Assembly (NCBI GenBank): GCA_045592785.1
Contig: JAZNVL010000055.1
Span: forward strand, 1-64,000
Reading direction: 5' to 3'
DNA length: 64,000 bases
Source of the DNA: RGIG8244 sp045592785
GTDB lineage: Bacteria; Verrucomicrobiota; Lentisphaeria; Victivallales; UBA1829
Shown here in pieces: positions 1 through 7,921 of the stretch (position 1 is the stretch's first letter; every line of letters begins with the position of its first letter). Made by a program: the position numbers and the translations under genes. The notes below the pieces were generated by a model that was given only the letters and a program-made list of their open reading frames with translations, made no database searches and was not told the origin of the DNA.

Positions 1-77
1 GCTATTTCAACAATGAGAGAGTATCTTTAACATTAAAAGGAATGAGTCCGGTACAATACCGAACCCATTCCACGTAA
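1..77 (+). CDS. IS3-family transposase (orfB), C-terminal fragment cut by the window edge
   Basis: Reading from base 3, the frame gives YFNNERVSLTLKGMSPVQYR followed by THST and a TAA stop at 75-77. The pattern Y-N-x-R-x-[ST]-L-x-L-K-G-x-[ST]-P-x-x-Y-R is the usual last segment of IS3-family DDE transposases, just after the rve catalytic core. Only 24 residues are visible. The catalytic DDE residues lie upstream of the window, so activity cannot be assessed. Confidence 0.8.
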   Translation, partial: YFNNERVSLTLKGMSPVQYRTHST

Positions 78-109
78 TTTTAACCGTCCAAATTTTTGGG
101 GTCACTTCA
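1..109 (+). mobile_element. Right end of an IS3-family (IS150-like) insertion sequence
   Basis: The first 77 bases encode the C-terminus of an IS3-family orfB transposase. They are followed by an AT-rich stretch with a TTTTTGGGGTCACTTCA block, typical of the right terminal inverted repeat of IS150-like elements. The element should end at the CA at 108-109. The left end, orfA and any target duplication lie outside the window, so completeness cannot be judged. The element sits 38 bp past the rnc stop codon and points towards it. Confidence 0.75.
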
Positions 110-147
110 AAACAAATTGCAGCAGCCGTTTCAATTTTCAAACGCGG
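78..147. other. IS right terminal repeat and rnc downstream spacer
   Basis: 78-109 holds the non-coding right end of the insertion sequence. 110-147 is the remaining spacer to the rnc stop codon on the minus strand. No intrinsic terminator for rnc is visible in the 38 bases left between its stop codon and the IS end. Confidence 0.5.
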
Positions 148-849
148 TTATTCTCCGCAGTTGTCATCTTTCAACAGAAGATCCAGTGCCGCTTTTGCCG
201 CATCCCGTTCCGCCTGTTTCCGACTGGATGCCGATGCCTGTGCAATGGGTTTCTGTCGGATATACACCTCCACCGAATACTCCGGATCATGATCGGGCCC
301 GGTCACGGAAAGAACTTTATACACCGGGACGCCTGCGCCCTGTGACTGGGTATATTCCTGCAATGCGCCCTTGGGATTGAGGTCCTGCAGCAACGATGCC
401 GGGTCCGGGTATTCCTTTTCCAGGATATGCAGGAAGAATTTTCCTGCTACTTCCAGCCCCATATCCAGATAGATGGCACCGATGAAAGATTCGAACGCAT
501 CGGAAATGGTGGAATCCCGGTCATTGCCGTGAAGTTCCATTTCACCCTTTCCCAGGAGAAGATGTTCCCCCAGAGAAATACTGCGCGCCATCCGGGCGAG
601 AGAATCCTGATTTGCGAGGGCAGACCGCAATTTGGTCAATCCGCCCTCATGCAAATCGGTATACCGGTCATAAAGGTACCGTGTGAGAATGATCTGGACC
701 ACTGCATCGCCCAAAAGTTCCAGCCGCTGATTATCATAAGGGACATGATGTTCGGCGGCAAAAGATTTATGGGTCAGCGCCTCATCCAGCAGAGCCGGAT
801 TTTGGAAGGATAACCCCAGAACGCGTTGCAGTTTTACCGGATCGGGCAT
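148..849 (-). CDS. rnc: Ribonuclease III
   Basis: Cleaves double-stranded RNA in rRNA and mRNA processing. The 233-residue protein has the normal two-domain layout. The endonuclease domain (about 10-145) carries the signature RLELLGDAV and a second acidic pair in DAFESFIGAIYLD, which supply the Mg-binding residues. The C-terminal double-stranded-RNA binding domain (about 155-230) begins at NPKGALQEY and ends in RKQAERDAAKAAL. An in-frame TTG at 861 is possible, but the ATG at 849 is preceded by GAGAAAG at suitable spacing and is preferred. The gene follows leuB by 8 bp. The partial IS lies just past its stop. Confidence 0.95.
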   Translation of the reverse strand: MPDPVKLQRVLGLSFQNPALLDEALTHKSFAAEHHVPYDNQRLELLGDAVVQIILTRYLYDRYTDLHEGGLTKLRSALANQDSLARMARSISLGEHLLLGKGEMELHGNDRDSTISDAFESFIGAIYLDMGLEVAGKFFLHILEKEYPDPASLLQDLNPKGALQEYTQSQGAGVPVYKVLSVTGPDHDPEYSVEVYIRQKPIAQASASSRKQAERDAAKAALDLLLKDDNCGE

Positions 850-857
850 ATTCTTTC

Positions 858-1967
858 TCAAAGATTGGCGGCAATAAGATCGCCGACTTCGGAGGTGGAG
901 TACCCCATCTTGCCTGCGGAAAGAGACTGCAGTTTGTTGCCGGTGCAGTACGCCACACTCTTTTCGACCGCTGCTGCCGCTTCCGTTTCGCCCAGATATT
1001 CCAGCATCATGGCTGCCGCCAGGATCGCAGCACAGGGATTGATCACGCCGAGCCCGGTGTATTTCGGTGCGGAACCGCCGATGGGTTCGAACATGCTGAC
1101 CCCTTCCGGATTCAGGTTGCCGCCGGCGGAAATACCCATACCGCCGGCCGTCATGGCTGCCAGGTCGGTAATGATATCACCGAACATGTTGGTGGTGACG
1201 ATCACGTCGAACCATTCCGGGTTCTTGACCATCCACATGCAGGTGGCATCCACATGACAATATGCGCATTTCACGGTGGGGTAGTTCTTCGCCATTTCGT
1301 GGAACGCTTTTTCCCACATGCCGCAGACATAGGTCAGCACGTTGGTCTTGCCGCACAGAGTCAGCTGGGAAGTATAACCCGCTGCAATATCTTCGGCGGA
1401 AAGTCCCTTCCAGGGATTTTCCTTCGTATGACGTTTCGCCGCCAGTTCAAAGGCGTATTTCAGACAGCGGTCCGCCTGCGCACGGGTGTAAACCATTTCC
1501 TGCACAGCGACTTCCTGGGGCGTGCCGGTGGCAGCGGAGCCGCCCATACCCGTATACACGTCGCCGGTATTTTCGCGGACGACCACATAGTCGATATCTT
1601 CAGGCTTTTTATTGGCGAGGGGAGTTTCCACGCCGGGGAGCAGTTTCACGGGGCGCAGATTGATGTACTGATCCAGTTCGAACCGGAGTTTCAGCAGGAT
1701 CCCTTTTTCCAGGATCCCGGGTTTCACTTTCGGACTGCCGATGGCACCCAGGAAAACGGCATTGTACTGGCGGAGCTGATCGCAGGCATCGTCGGGAAGG
1801 ATCTCCCCGGTGGCAAGGTAATGTTCGCCGCCCCAGTTATAGGTCGTGTAATCCAGGGAAAACCCGAATTTTGCTGCGGCTGCATTCAAGACTTTAATAC
1901 CTTCCGCCACGACTTCGGGACCGGTCCCATCGCCGGGCAGAACTGCGATTTTGTAGTTTCTGCTCAT
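858..1967 (-). CDS. leuB: 3-isopropylmalate dehydrogenase (LeuB-type)
   Basis: Oxidatively decarboxylates 3-isopropylmalate in leucine synthesis, using NAD. Visible family features are the N-terminal GDGTGPEVV, the substrate region VVRENTGDVYTG, the metal-binding Asp region GDIITDLAAM, and the cofactor region FEPIGGSAPKYTG. The last has Gly where many LeuB proteins have His (PVHGSAP); I recall this variant from other PVC-type sequences. Two ATGs are possible. The one at 1967 lies 9 nt after AGAAGG, while the one at 1976 directly abuts it, so 1967 is chosen (369 aa). No other leu gene is nearby. A tartrate or isocitrate dehydrogenase-like specificity cannot be excluded from sequence alone. Confidence 0.85.
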   Translation of the reverse strand: MSRNYKIAVLPGDGTGPEVVAEGIKVLNAAAAKFGFSLDYTTYNWGGEHYLATGEILPDDACDQLRQYNAVFLGAIGSPKVKPGILEKGILLKLRFELDQYINLRPVKLLPGVETPLANKKPEDIDYVVVRENTGDVYTGMGGSAATGTPQEVAVQEMVYTRAQADRCLKYAFELAAKRHTKENPWKGLSAEDIAAGYTSQLTLCGKTNVLTYVCGMWEKAFHEMAKNYPTVKCAYCHVDATCMWMVKNPEWFDVIVTTNMFGDIITDLAAMTAGGMGISAGGNLNPEGVSMFEPIGGSAPKYTGLGVINPCAAILAAAMMLEYLGETEAAAAVEKSVAYCTGNKLQSLSAGKMGYSTSEVGDLIAANL

Positions 1968-2075
1968 GCTGATCATCCTTCTGAGTTAATGAGTGTAAAT
2001 ATATCCAATAAGATACACCCATAATATGAAATATGCAAATTCAAATCGCGCTTTTCGCGTTTTTTTTTCGACTGA
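1968..2075 (-). other. AT-rich leader of leuB
   Basis: About 108 bases between the holB stop and the leuB start. A weak promoter-like pair reading on the minus strand (TTGCAT, 17 bp, TATCTT) can be drawn but is not convincing. An A/T homopolymer at 2061-2069 is present. No riboswitch or leucine leader peptide was recognised. Confidence 0.3.
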
Positions 2076-3137
2076 TCAACGGAATGAGGCGTTCAGGAAG
2101 AAGGAACGCAGTGCCAGTTCTTCGTTGACGTTCGTGCGGAATGCACGGAGCAGTTCTTCCGATTCCGTGAGAAGATGAAAGATATCACGTTCCCGGACTT
2201 TCGGTTTTTCCTCACGGTCAAACCAGACCTGCATGATCTCCGGATTCGGCAGCATTTCACGGTCCGGATTCGCACTCAAAATCACCAGCTGCGCAAACCA
2301 GGAATGGATATAACTGATAAAGTGTTCCCGGAGACGGCGGTATTCACAACTCACTTCCCCGGCGATCCGTTTCTCCAACAGTTTCACGCCTGCCGATTCC
2401 AGGTTTTCCGCTTCCTTCAAGCGGTCTTCCCATTTCTTCTGGACCACTTCCTCGGCAACACCGGCAAGAGAGGAAAGCACGTCAAGGATCTCACTGACGC
2501 ATTTCTCTGAAACGGCAAAGTCATTACGACCATTCAATGTATATTCCAGCAGGATATCGGAAAGTTTCCCGAATAATTTCATGTCATATACGCAAATGTT
2601 ATCCGTCAACGAGATCAGCTGACAACGGGACCGGATCGTGGGAAGAAGTGCGCCGGGGCGTCCTGTTGCAAGGACGAACAGACATTTTTCAGGGGGTTCT
2701 TCCAACGTTTTGAGAAACGCATTCTGCGCTTCCACGTTCATGGTGTCCGCATCCTGAATGATCCCGATCTTCCAACCGGATGCCGTCACGCTGCCCAGAT
2801 GGAATGCAGCCTCAAAACTGCGCAGAGTATCGGGATCCGCGGCATCCTGTCCCACCGTGATCTGACGGGATTTGGAAATGGGTGCCAGCGTAAAAAGATC
2901 AGGGTAAAGTCCGTTCTTCAATAACCGGCAGGTCTCACAGACACCGCAGGGCGCGCCATCCTCTTTCCGGTCGGTACATGCCGCAAGCATGGCAAGCAGG
3001 ACGGGGAACGCCAACCGGAAATCCGGGTTCGCGGTGGCAACAAGATGCGAATGAGACAGTCGTCCGGCAAGGACCGCGTGGCGGAGAGATTGCGCCAGCA
3101 GCGGGAACTGCTTTTCAAAGGTGTTCCAGTCTTTCAC
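2076..3137 (-). CDS. holB: DNA polymerase III delta-prime subunit
   Basis: Clamp-loader subunit of the replicative polymerase. The 353-residue protein carries the clamp-loader signature NAFLKTLEEPP and the arginine-finger segment TIRSRCQ. A zinc-module-like cysteine cluster (PCGVCETC) lies near residue 60. The region where a Walker A loop would lie is degenerate, as expected for delta-prime rather than DnaX. The start is GTG, preceded by GGAGG at 6 nt spacing, and it overlaps the end of tmk by 23 bp. tmk-holB is a common pairing, so translational coupling is likely. The C-terminal third is weakly conserved, as usual for HolB. Confidence 0.88.
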   Translation of the reverse strand: MKDWNTFEKQFPLLAQSLRHAVLAGRLSHSHLVATANPDFRLAFPVLLAMLAACTDRKEDGAPCGVCETCRLLKNGLYPDLFTLAPISKSRQITVGQDAADPDTLRSFEAAFHLGSVTASGWKIGIIQDADTMNVEAQNAFLKTLEEPPEKCLFVLATGRPGALLPTIRSRCQLISLTDNICVYDMKLFGKLSDILLEYTLNGRNDFAVSEKCVSEILDVLSSLAGVAEEVVQKKWEDRLKEAENLESAGVKLLEKRIAGEVSCEYRRLREHFISYIHSWFAQLVILSANPDREMLPNPEIMQVWFDREEKPKVRERDIFHLLTESEELLRAFRTNVNEELALRSFFLNASFR

Positions 3138-3765
3138 GGACTACCTCCAATATGGCATTATGCACGGTTTCCGCATCGGGTGCGGCATCAATAACGGCAA
3201 AACGCGCTTTGTGTTTTTCCGCCAGAGCAAGGAATCCGGACCGCACCGCCTGATGAAATGTCATGCTTTCAGTATCAAACCGGTCCGAAGCATCCTGTCC
3301 GGCACGGTTCCGGGTCCGGGCTACACCAGCCACCGGATCGATATCCAACAGGATCGTGAGGTCCGGCACGATGTCTCCGCAGGCAAAGGCATCAACGCTG
3401 CGGATATCCGCAGGGTCCAGTCCTCTGGCGAACCCCTGATACACTTCTGTGGAATCGGTGAACCGGTCAATCAGGACCACAGCTCCACGTTCCAGTGCGG
3501 GACGGATGAATTTTTCGCACATCTGGGCGTGACTGGCGGCAAAGAGGAGCAGTTCCGTTTTCGCCACAAGATCATCACCGGGCGTGGGTTCCTTCAAAAT
3601 CCCGCGGATCCGTTCGGATGCAGGCGGTCCGCCGGGGGATCGGGAAACCACCAGTTCGCGCTCCGGATACCATTTCCGGATCGCTTCTTCCAGACGTTTG
3701 ATCTGGGTAGATTTTCCGCACCCTTCGCCGCCTTCAAATGTGATAAAAAAACCGTTATGATCCAT
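3115..3765 (-). CDS. tmk: Thymidylate kinase
   Basis: Phosphorylates dTMP to dTDP. The P-loop is GGEGCGKSTQ at the N-terminus and the DR motif lies in VLIDRFTDSTEVYQG. The usual EPGGT loop reads SPGGP, a variant at the normally conserved Glu and Thr. A GTG at 3780 would give 221 aa, but it falls inside a terminator-like hairpin. The ATG at 3765 yields the canonical compact N-terminus (216 aa). No clear Shine-Dalgarno precedes it. The gene overlaps holB by 23 bp. Confidence 0.92.
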   Translation of the reverse strand: MDHNGFFITFEGGEGCGKSTQIKRLEEAIRKWYPERELVVSRSPGGPPASERIRGILKEPTPGDDLVAKTELLLFAASHAQMCEKFIRPALERGAVVLIDRFTDSTEVYQGFARGLDPADIRSVDAFACGDIVPDLTILLDIDPVAGVARTRNRAGQDASDRFDTESMTFHQAVRSGFLALAEKHKARFAVIDAAPDAETVHNAILEVVRERLEHL

Positions 3766-3770
3766 AGGAC

Positions 3771-3805
3771 AAAAAAGCACCGGACCGGTCAGGCAGTCCG
3801 GCGCT
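3771..3805 (-). terminator. Intrinsic terminator after the PPIase gene, abutting tmk
   Basis: Read on the minus strand, a 10-bp stem with one G-U pair (arms at 3796-3805 and 3776-3785, 10-nt loop) is followed directly by a run of six T. It lies 23 bases past the PPIase stop codon. Its T-run ends only 5 bases before the tmk ATG, so tmk-holB transcription must either read through it or start in or very near it. Confidence 0.7.
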
Positions 3806-3828
3806 GTATGTTGACGATGAACGCAGTC

Positions 3829-4992
3829 TTATTTTGCGGGAGCGGGAGGCAGAGCAATAGGAGCAGCCTGCACGGACACTTTGACTTTCATTTCCTTCTT
3901 GGCATTTTCGACCATCTTCTGGATCTCTCCGGCAACTTTCTGATTGGTGAGCTGTGCTTTGATGCCATCTTTCACTTCCGCCAGAGGAATGAACTGATTG
4001 CTCTTCTTTTCTTCGAGACGGATGATGTGATAACCGAAGGGAGTCTTAACGGGTTCGGAGATTTCCTGGGGCTTCTGCAATTTCAGACATGCCTGAACGA
4101 ATGTGGGATCCATGGCACCGCCTTCCGCCATTCTGCCGCTTTCATCGAAGGAAGGAAGTTTCCCCTGGGACTGTGCGCCGGAGGGACAATCGCTTTCCTT
4201 TGCAGCCAGGTCTTCGAATTTTGCGCCCTGTTTGAGTTTGGCGTAAATGCCATCGATCTTTGCTTTTGCATCAGCATCCTGTTTTGCCGCGGCTTCCGCG
4301 GAAAGCGGTTTGCCGTTATCATCTGTGGGCATGGCTTTTGCCAGGATGTGAGAAACGGTGATCCCGGGCTTGACGAAGAGCGTTTTCTGATTGTCACGGT
4401 AGAATTTTTCCACATCGGCATCAGAGACAGCCGGTTTGACCTTTTCCATCGCGGAAGCGAGGAACGCCTGCATGGCGACGTGTTTCTGCATTCCCGGATC
4501 TTTGGCGGCTTCATCACGGTATGCTTCGAAAGTCTTACCCTGTGCTTTGAACTGGCTGTTCAACATTTCTTTCTGCTGGGGATCCATTTTTGCATACATC
4601 CTGTCTAATTCCTTTTTGACCAGTTCGGCAGAGGGTTTGAACCCGTTCTTTTCCGCCAGCTGTTCGAAGACCATCTGATCCACCATTTCATTGACCTGCT
4701 GAGCAAGAAGGTTTTTCAGCAGATCCTGGGGGAACTGGGCAAGCATTTCCGGCGCTACATTGCTGTCCGCCATCATCTGAATGAATTCCTTTTTGGTGAG
4801 CTCTTTGCCGTTGATTTCGGCAAGAGTATCCGGCAGGAATGCAAGCAGGGATTCCAGTGTGGGTTTCGCTACGGGTGCAGCAGCAGGTTTCGCTGCGGGT
4901 GCAGGAGCGGGTGCAGCCTGTGCAGAGAGACAGGGCATGACCGCGACAGCAAGAGCTGCGGCGACAAGAGTTTTTGTGAGATTGATCTTCAT
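3829..4992 (-). CDS. Periplasmic parvulin-type peptidyl-prolyl isomerase (SurA/PrsA-like)
   Basis: Predicted exported folding chaperone. A signal peptide (1 to about 26, ending in SAQA) is followed by an Ala/Pro-rich linker. A SurA-like helical N-terminal region (about 50-200) precedes a single parvulin domain (about 210-345). That domain shows VSHILAK, a GGAMDP segment and the terminal TPFGYHIIRLEEK. A helical tail with an Ala/Pro-rich end follows. GAAAGG precedes the ATG. The gene lies 21 bp downstream of a lipoprotein gene and ends at a strong terminator, so the two probably form a unit. The client proteins are unknown; the many outer-membrane secretins in this window are plausible ones (inference). 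Confidence 0.88.
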   Translation of the reverse strand: MKINLTKTLVAAALAVAVMPCLSAQAAPAPAPAAKPAAAPVAKPTLESLLAFLPDTLAEINGKELTKKEFIQMMADSNVAPEMLAQFPQDLLKNLLAQQVNEMVDQMVFEQLAEKNGFKPSAELVKKELDRMYAKMDPQQKEMLNSQFKAQGKTFEAYRDEAAKDPGMQKHVAMQAFLASAMEKVKPAVSDADVEKFYRDNQKTLFVKPGITVSHILAKAMPTDDNGKPLSAEAAAKQDADAKAKIDGIYAKLKQGAKFEDLAAKESDCPSGAQSQGKLPSFDESGRMAEGGAMDPTFVQACLKLQKPQEISEPVKTPFGYHIIRLEEKKSNQFIPLAEVKDGIKAQLTNQKVAGEIQKMVENAKKEMKVKVSVQAAPIALPPAPAK

Positions 4993-5013
4993 GTTTGTGA
5001 CCTTTCTATGTTG

Positions 5014-5829
5014 TTATTTTCTGTTATCGGCTTCAGGACGTTTGTCCCCCTCGTTTTTCAATTTTTCCTCCATATACGGGGCAAAGAACAGACCACCGTG
5101 CTGTACCCTTGCAAGCGGAATATGATAGTTCCGGTTCGCACGGAGTATGGAAGTCATCGTAAAAGCCATGGAAGGATCGTGCGCATTGACAGCTTCCATG
5201 GTATCAGCATACAGGAGCAACCCGGCACGATCGGACTCCATCTGGCGCATTGCCTGTACCTGCTGTATTTTTTTTCTTGCGAAATTCTGCAGAACGCGAT
5301 TTTTCTTTCTGGCGGCATAATTGGCGACCCAGCGGGCATCTTCCAACATAGTTTCGCTGTACGGCCGTTTCGCACTGCGTCTGTTATCCCCGGCACGGTC
5401 GATGGATGCAGGATCTTTCAATGCATCCAGTTTGTGTTGCAGTTCCGCCAGTTCCCGATACATATTCTGGGCTTCCTTGATCCCGGGCAATTCCCCGTAT
5501 TCCTTTTCCCGTTCGTCCAGATACACACAAGCCTCATCCAGCTTCCCGGCGGCCGCCAGTTTTTCCGATTCCGCAATGCAGATATTGGTCCGCAGAATAT
5601 TTGTCATTTCGTTCAGGAACGGGTTGGTATCATCCAGTGTCTGGTAATGCTCCACCTGCTTCAACGCTTCCCGGTACTGCTTCTTTTCCAGGTGCAGGAA
5701 AAGACGGTTGAGCGTTCTCCACCGGGTCGTGGGGACAGCGGGAGCTTCCTCCTTTTTGCATGAGCAAAGCAGAAGAGCCAACACCATGACAGCTAGTGCA
5801 GAGACTATTTGAACTTTTTTCATTACCAT
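5014..5829 (-). CDS. Putative lipoprotein of unknown function, helical
   Basis: Not recognised as a known family. The N-terminus has a hydrophobic segment ending in LLLCSC, a plausible lipobox with the acylated Cys near residue 23. The mature part is rich in charged residues and predicted helical, with short amphipathic repeats (YREALKQVEHYQ, GKLDEACVYLDER) that look TPR-like. ATG at 5829 is chosen because AAGG lies 7-8 nt upstream; TTG at 5832 and ATG at 5823 are alternatives. It is followed after 21 bp by the periplasmic PPIase, suggesting joint expression and an envelope role. Confidence 0.6.
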   Translation of the reverse strand: MVMKKVQIVSALAVMVLALLLCSCKKEEAPAVPTTRWRTLNRLFLHLEKKQYREALKQVEHYQTLDDTNPFLNEMTNILRTNICIAESEKLAAAGKLDEACVYLDEREKEYGELPGIKEAQNMYRELAELQHKLDALKDPASIDRAGDNRRSAKRPYSETMLEDARWVANYAARKKNRVLQNFARKKIQQVQAMRQMESDRAGLLLYADTMEAVNAHDPSMAFTMTSILRANRNYHIPLARVQHGGLFFAPYMEEKLKNEGDKRPEADNRK

Positions 5830-5973
5830 CAAAAAACCTTACAATTCAATTTATTACGCAGGAACAACGCTGTAATACCCTTATTGCAGAGACTTCCTGA
5901 CTCTATAAGGTAATACACAAACGCGTTTTTTCAAATGATTTTTTCAACTATTCGCGATTTTTTCACGCTTTTC
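5830..5973 (-). other. Intergenic region between thiN and the lipoprotein gene
   Basis: About 140 AT-rich bases. It must hold the promoter for the lipoprotein-PPIase pair and the end of the thiN transcript. I see no convincing hairpin terminator. -10-like hexamers are present (for example TATTAC and TTATAG read on the minus strand), but none has a well-spaced -35. Confidence 0.3.
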
Positions 5974-6621
5974 TTACGCCATTTCCTTGCGATACAGCGT
6001 TTCCGGGTGGATCCGGTAGATCAACAGACGTTTTCCTGTCGTGAAATCCAATCGGAAGGATTCCCCTTCCGCTTCGTTGAGAGATGCCTGCCACCACATG
6101 CGCAAATGCAGGGAATCCATGGGATATTTCAAGCCGGAACTGGTAACATAAGTCCCTTCGTCCAACGCGAAAAGCGAGATCCGTTCCCCGGGATGAGAGG
6201 CAAACTCGCCGCTGGTGAGTGCCACCGAAAACGTCCCATAGTCCGTCACCATGCTGATCTCCGGCACGGAAAGCGCGTAATCGCCAAGCAATGCCAGGTT
6301 CCCGAGCGTATGATCTTCCCGTTTCCCCGTCGCCCCCAGGATCACAATGGAGTCATACCCCTGCGCCTGACAATACCGGAACGCTTTCGTCAGGTCATTG
6401 CTTTCCTGTTCGCTTTCCTGCAGAAGACGGTCCGCATACCGTTCTTTGAGTTCCAGCGGAAGGCTGTCCAGATCTCCGACGATCCGTTCCGGGATCAATC
6501 CGGCGGCAAGCAGCGGAACGGCTGCCCCGTCACAACAGATGATCCGGTCTGCGTTCCGGAGCATGGTGAGCGTACGTTCGGAGGCGGGGAAATCCCCGTC
6601 TGCGAGGATAACAGTATTCAT
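5974..6621 (-). CDS. thiN: Thiamine pyrophosphokinase
   Basis: Transfers pyrophosphate from ATP to thiamine to give thiamine diphosphate. The 215-residue protein carries the family motifs in order: ADGDFP near the start, CCDGAA, the metal-binding GDLDSL, SNDLTKAF, and the nucleotide-binding GATGKREDHTLGNL. The thiamine-binding C-terminal domain follows. It overlaps the upstream PnuC-family transporter gene by 4 bp (ATGA), so the two are translationally coupled. That suggests the transporter may supply thiamine. Confidence 0.9.
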   Translation of the reverse strand: MNTVILADGDFPASERTLTMLRNADRIICCDGAAVPLLAAGLIPERIVGDLDSLPLELKERYADRLLQESEQESNDLTKAFRYCQAQGYDSIVILGATGKREDHTLGNLALLGDYALSVPEISMVTDYGTFSVALTSGEFASHPGERISLFALDEGTYVTSSGLKYPMDSLHLRMWWQASLNEAEGESFRLDFTTGKRLLIYRIHPETLYRKEMA

Positions 6622-7304
6622 TCTTCAGACTCCTTTGCTTCTTTGTACCACTGCAGGAAGAAGATGATCCCGTTGGCAAGCGCAACGATCCACATCAGCA
6701 GCGATGCCGCCGCCAGTCCGCCCGCCTGATAAACAAGATACCACATGCAGATCGAAACCACATTCACGATCGTCCACAGGATCCATTGTTCGATACACCG
6801 TTTCACCGTCATGATCATGGCAGTCACGGACAGAACCGTGGTGGTACTGTCCAGAACGGGCCGGGCATCTCCCAGACGGGCAAGGACGGCTGCATAGACA
6901 GCGATCGCCAGGAGGGACAGCAGGATCATGAGGATCCGTCCTTTGTGTGTGAGCCGTGTTTTGCGGATCACCATATCTTCTTTGAGGTTTTTCCGCCAGA
7001 AGAAGATCCCGGCGAACATCATGGGGAAATACCATCCCCAGTTCAGCATGACTTCCCCGTACAGTGTTTGAGTCCAGGAGATCCACCCGTACAGCAGGGA
7101 ATTGATGATCCCGAAAAAGTAACAGCTGATCTTTCCTTTTCCCGCGAACAAAGCGTAAAGGGTCCCGGTAACGGCTGACGTCACGCCCAGCCAGGTATCG
7201 TTAAGGTAAAGGGAAACGCCGGTGATCACGGAACAGCTGACGATAAGCCACGCCCATTCCCAGGTTTTCCACCCGGTGAATTCCTGTTTGATCCGTTTCA
7301 GCAT
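6618..7304 (-). CDS. PnuC-family vitamin transporter (thiamine PnuT or nicotinamide riboside PnuC)
   Basis: Integral membrane facilitator of 228 residues with about seven hydrophobic segments. The family core is clear: AKGKISCYFFG-like (here AGKGKISCYFFGIIN), YGEVMLNWGWY, and the C-terminal QWILWTIVNV and IYLV-like segments. PnuC proteins import nicotinamide riboside, and close paralogues (PnuT) import thiamine. Its 4-bp overlap with thiN argues for thiamine, while nadA and nnr upstream argue for an NAD precursor. Substrate therefore stays open. The start overlaps the end of the upstream exonuclease gene by 7 bp. Confidence 0.85.
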   Translation of the reverse strand: MLKRIKQEFTGWKTWEWAWLIVSCSVITGVSLYLNDTWLGVTSAVTGTLYALFAGKGKISCYFFGIINSLLYGWISWTQTLYGEVMLNWGWYFPMMFAGIFFWRKNLKEDMVIRKTRLTHKGRILMILLSLLAIAVYAAVLARLGDARPVLDSTTTVLSVTAMIMTVKRCIEQWILWTIVNVVSICMWYLVYQAGGLAAASLLMWIVALANGIIFFLQWYKEAKESEE

Positions 7305-7921
7305 GATACCGCCTTTCGTGTTTTGCGCAATGGCTTACAGCGGCAGGGGATGTGATCCAGTCCATCGAATCTGCCCGGCGTGATCTGTAAACGGTCCGCC
7401 AGTTCATAAGGCGTATTGCATTTTGCGCTTTCCATCATGGCGAGGAATACGTTACCTGCGGCGACGGCATCTTCGGCGGCATCATGATGCCTGAAATCAT
7501 GTCCGATATAACGGCACAGCGTATTGAGTTTATGATTCTCCAACTGTTTCCATAACCGGCGTGCGGCTTTGCAGGTACAGAAATATTCGATCTCCGGATA
7601 ACGGATGCCGTACAATTCGCACACGGTCCGCAGAACATTGATATCGAACGCCGCATTGTGCGCGATCACGAACGCGCCCTGCAGAAGACCGAAAAGTTCA
7701 TCCGCAACAGCCGGGAATTCCGGTGCGCCGATGACATCCCGTAACCGGATCCCGTGGATCAAAGTGAATTCCGGGTTGAAATAACGGCAGTCGCTGTGGG
7801 GCATGATCCGCTGATCCATGGTCCGGATCAACTTACCGTCCTCAAACAGGGCGACCCCGACCGAGCAGACGCTTCCCTGGAACACATTTGCCGTTTCAAA
7901 ATCAAGACTTGCGATTTTCAT
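7298..7921 (-). CDS. DEDDh-type 3'-5' exonuclease (DnaQ/RNase T superfamily)
   Basis: Single-domain exonuclease of 207 residues. All four acidic residues plus the catalytic His are visible: DFET near the N-terminus (Exo I), HNAAFD in the middle (Exo II) and HDAAEDA (Exo III, DEDDh type). It resembles stand-alone DNA polymerase III epsilon-like exonucleases with no polymerase or helicase fusion. The start overlaps the nadA stop by 4 bp (ATGA). Its presence in an NAD operon is unexplained. A role in DNA or RNA trimming is likely, but the substrate is unknown. Confidence 0.85.
   Translation of the reverse strand: MKIASLDFETANVFQGSVCSVGVALFEDGKLIRTMDQRIMPHSDCRYFNPEFTLIHGIRLRDVIGAPEFPAVADELFGLLQGAFVIAHNAAFDINVLRTVCELYGIRYPEIEYFCTCKAARRLWKQLENHKLNTLCRYIGHDFRHHDAAEDAVAAGNVFLAMMESAKCNTPYELADRLQITPGRFDGLDHIPCRCKPLRKTRKAVSC

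Noticed and set aside
2046..2069. Small CGCG hairpin followed by nine T on the plus strand
   Set aside because: Stem of only 4 bp and orientation opposite to both flanking genes, so not a useful terminator.
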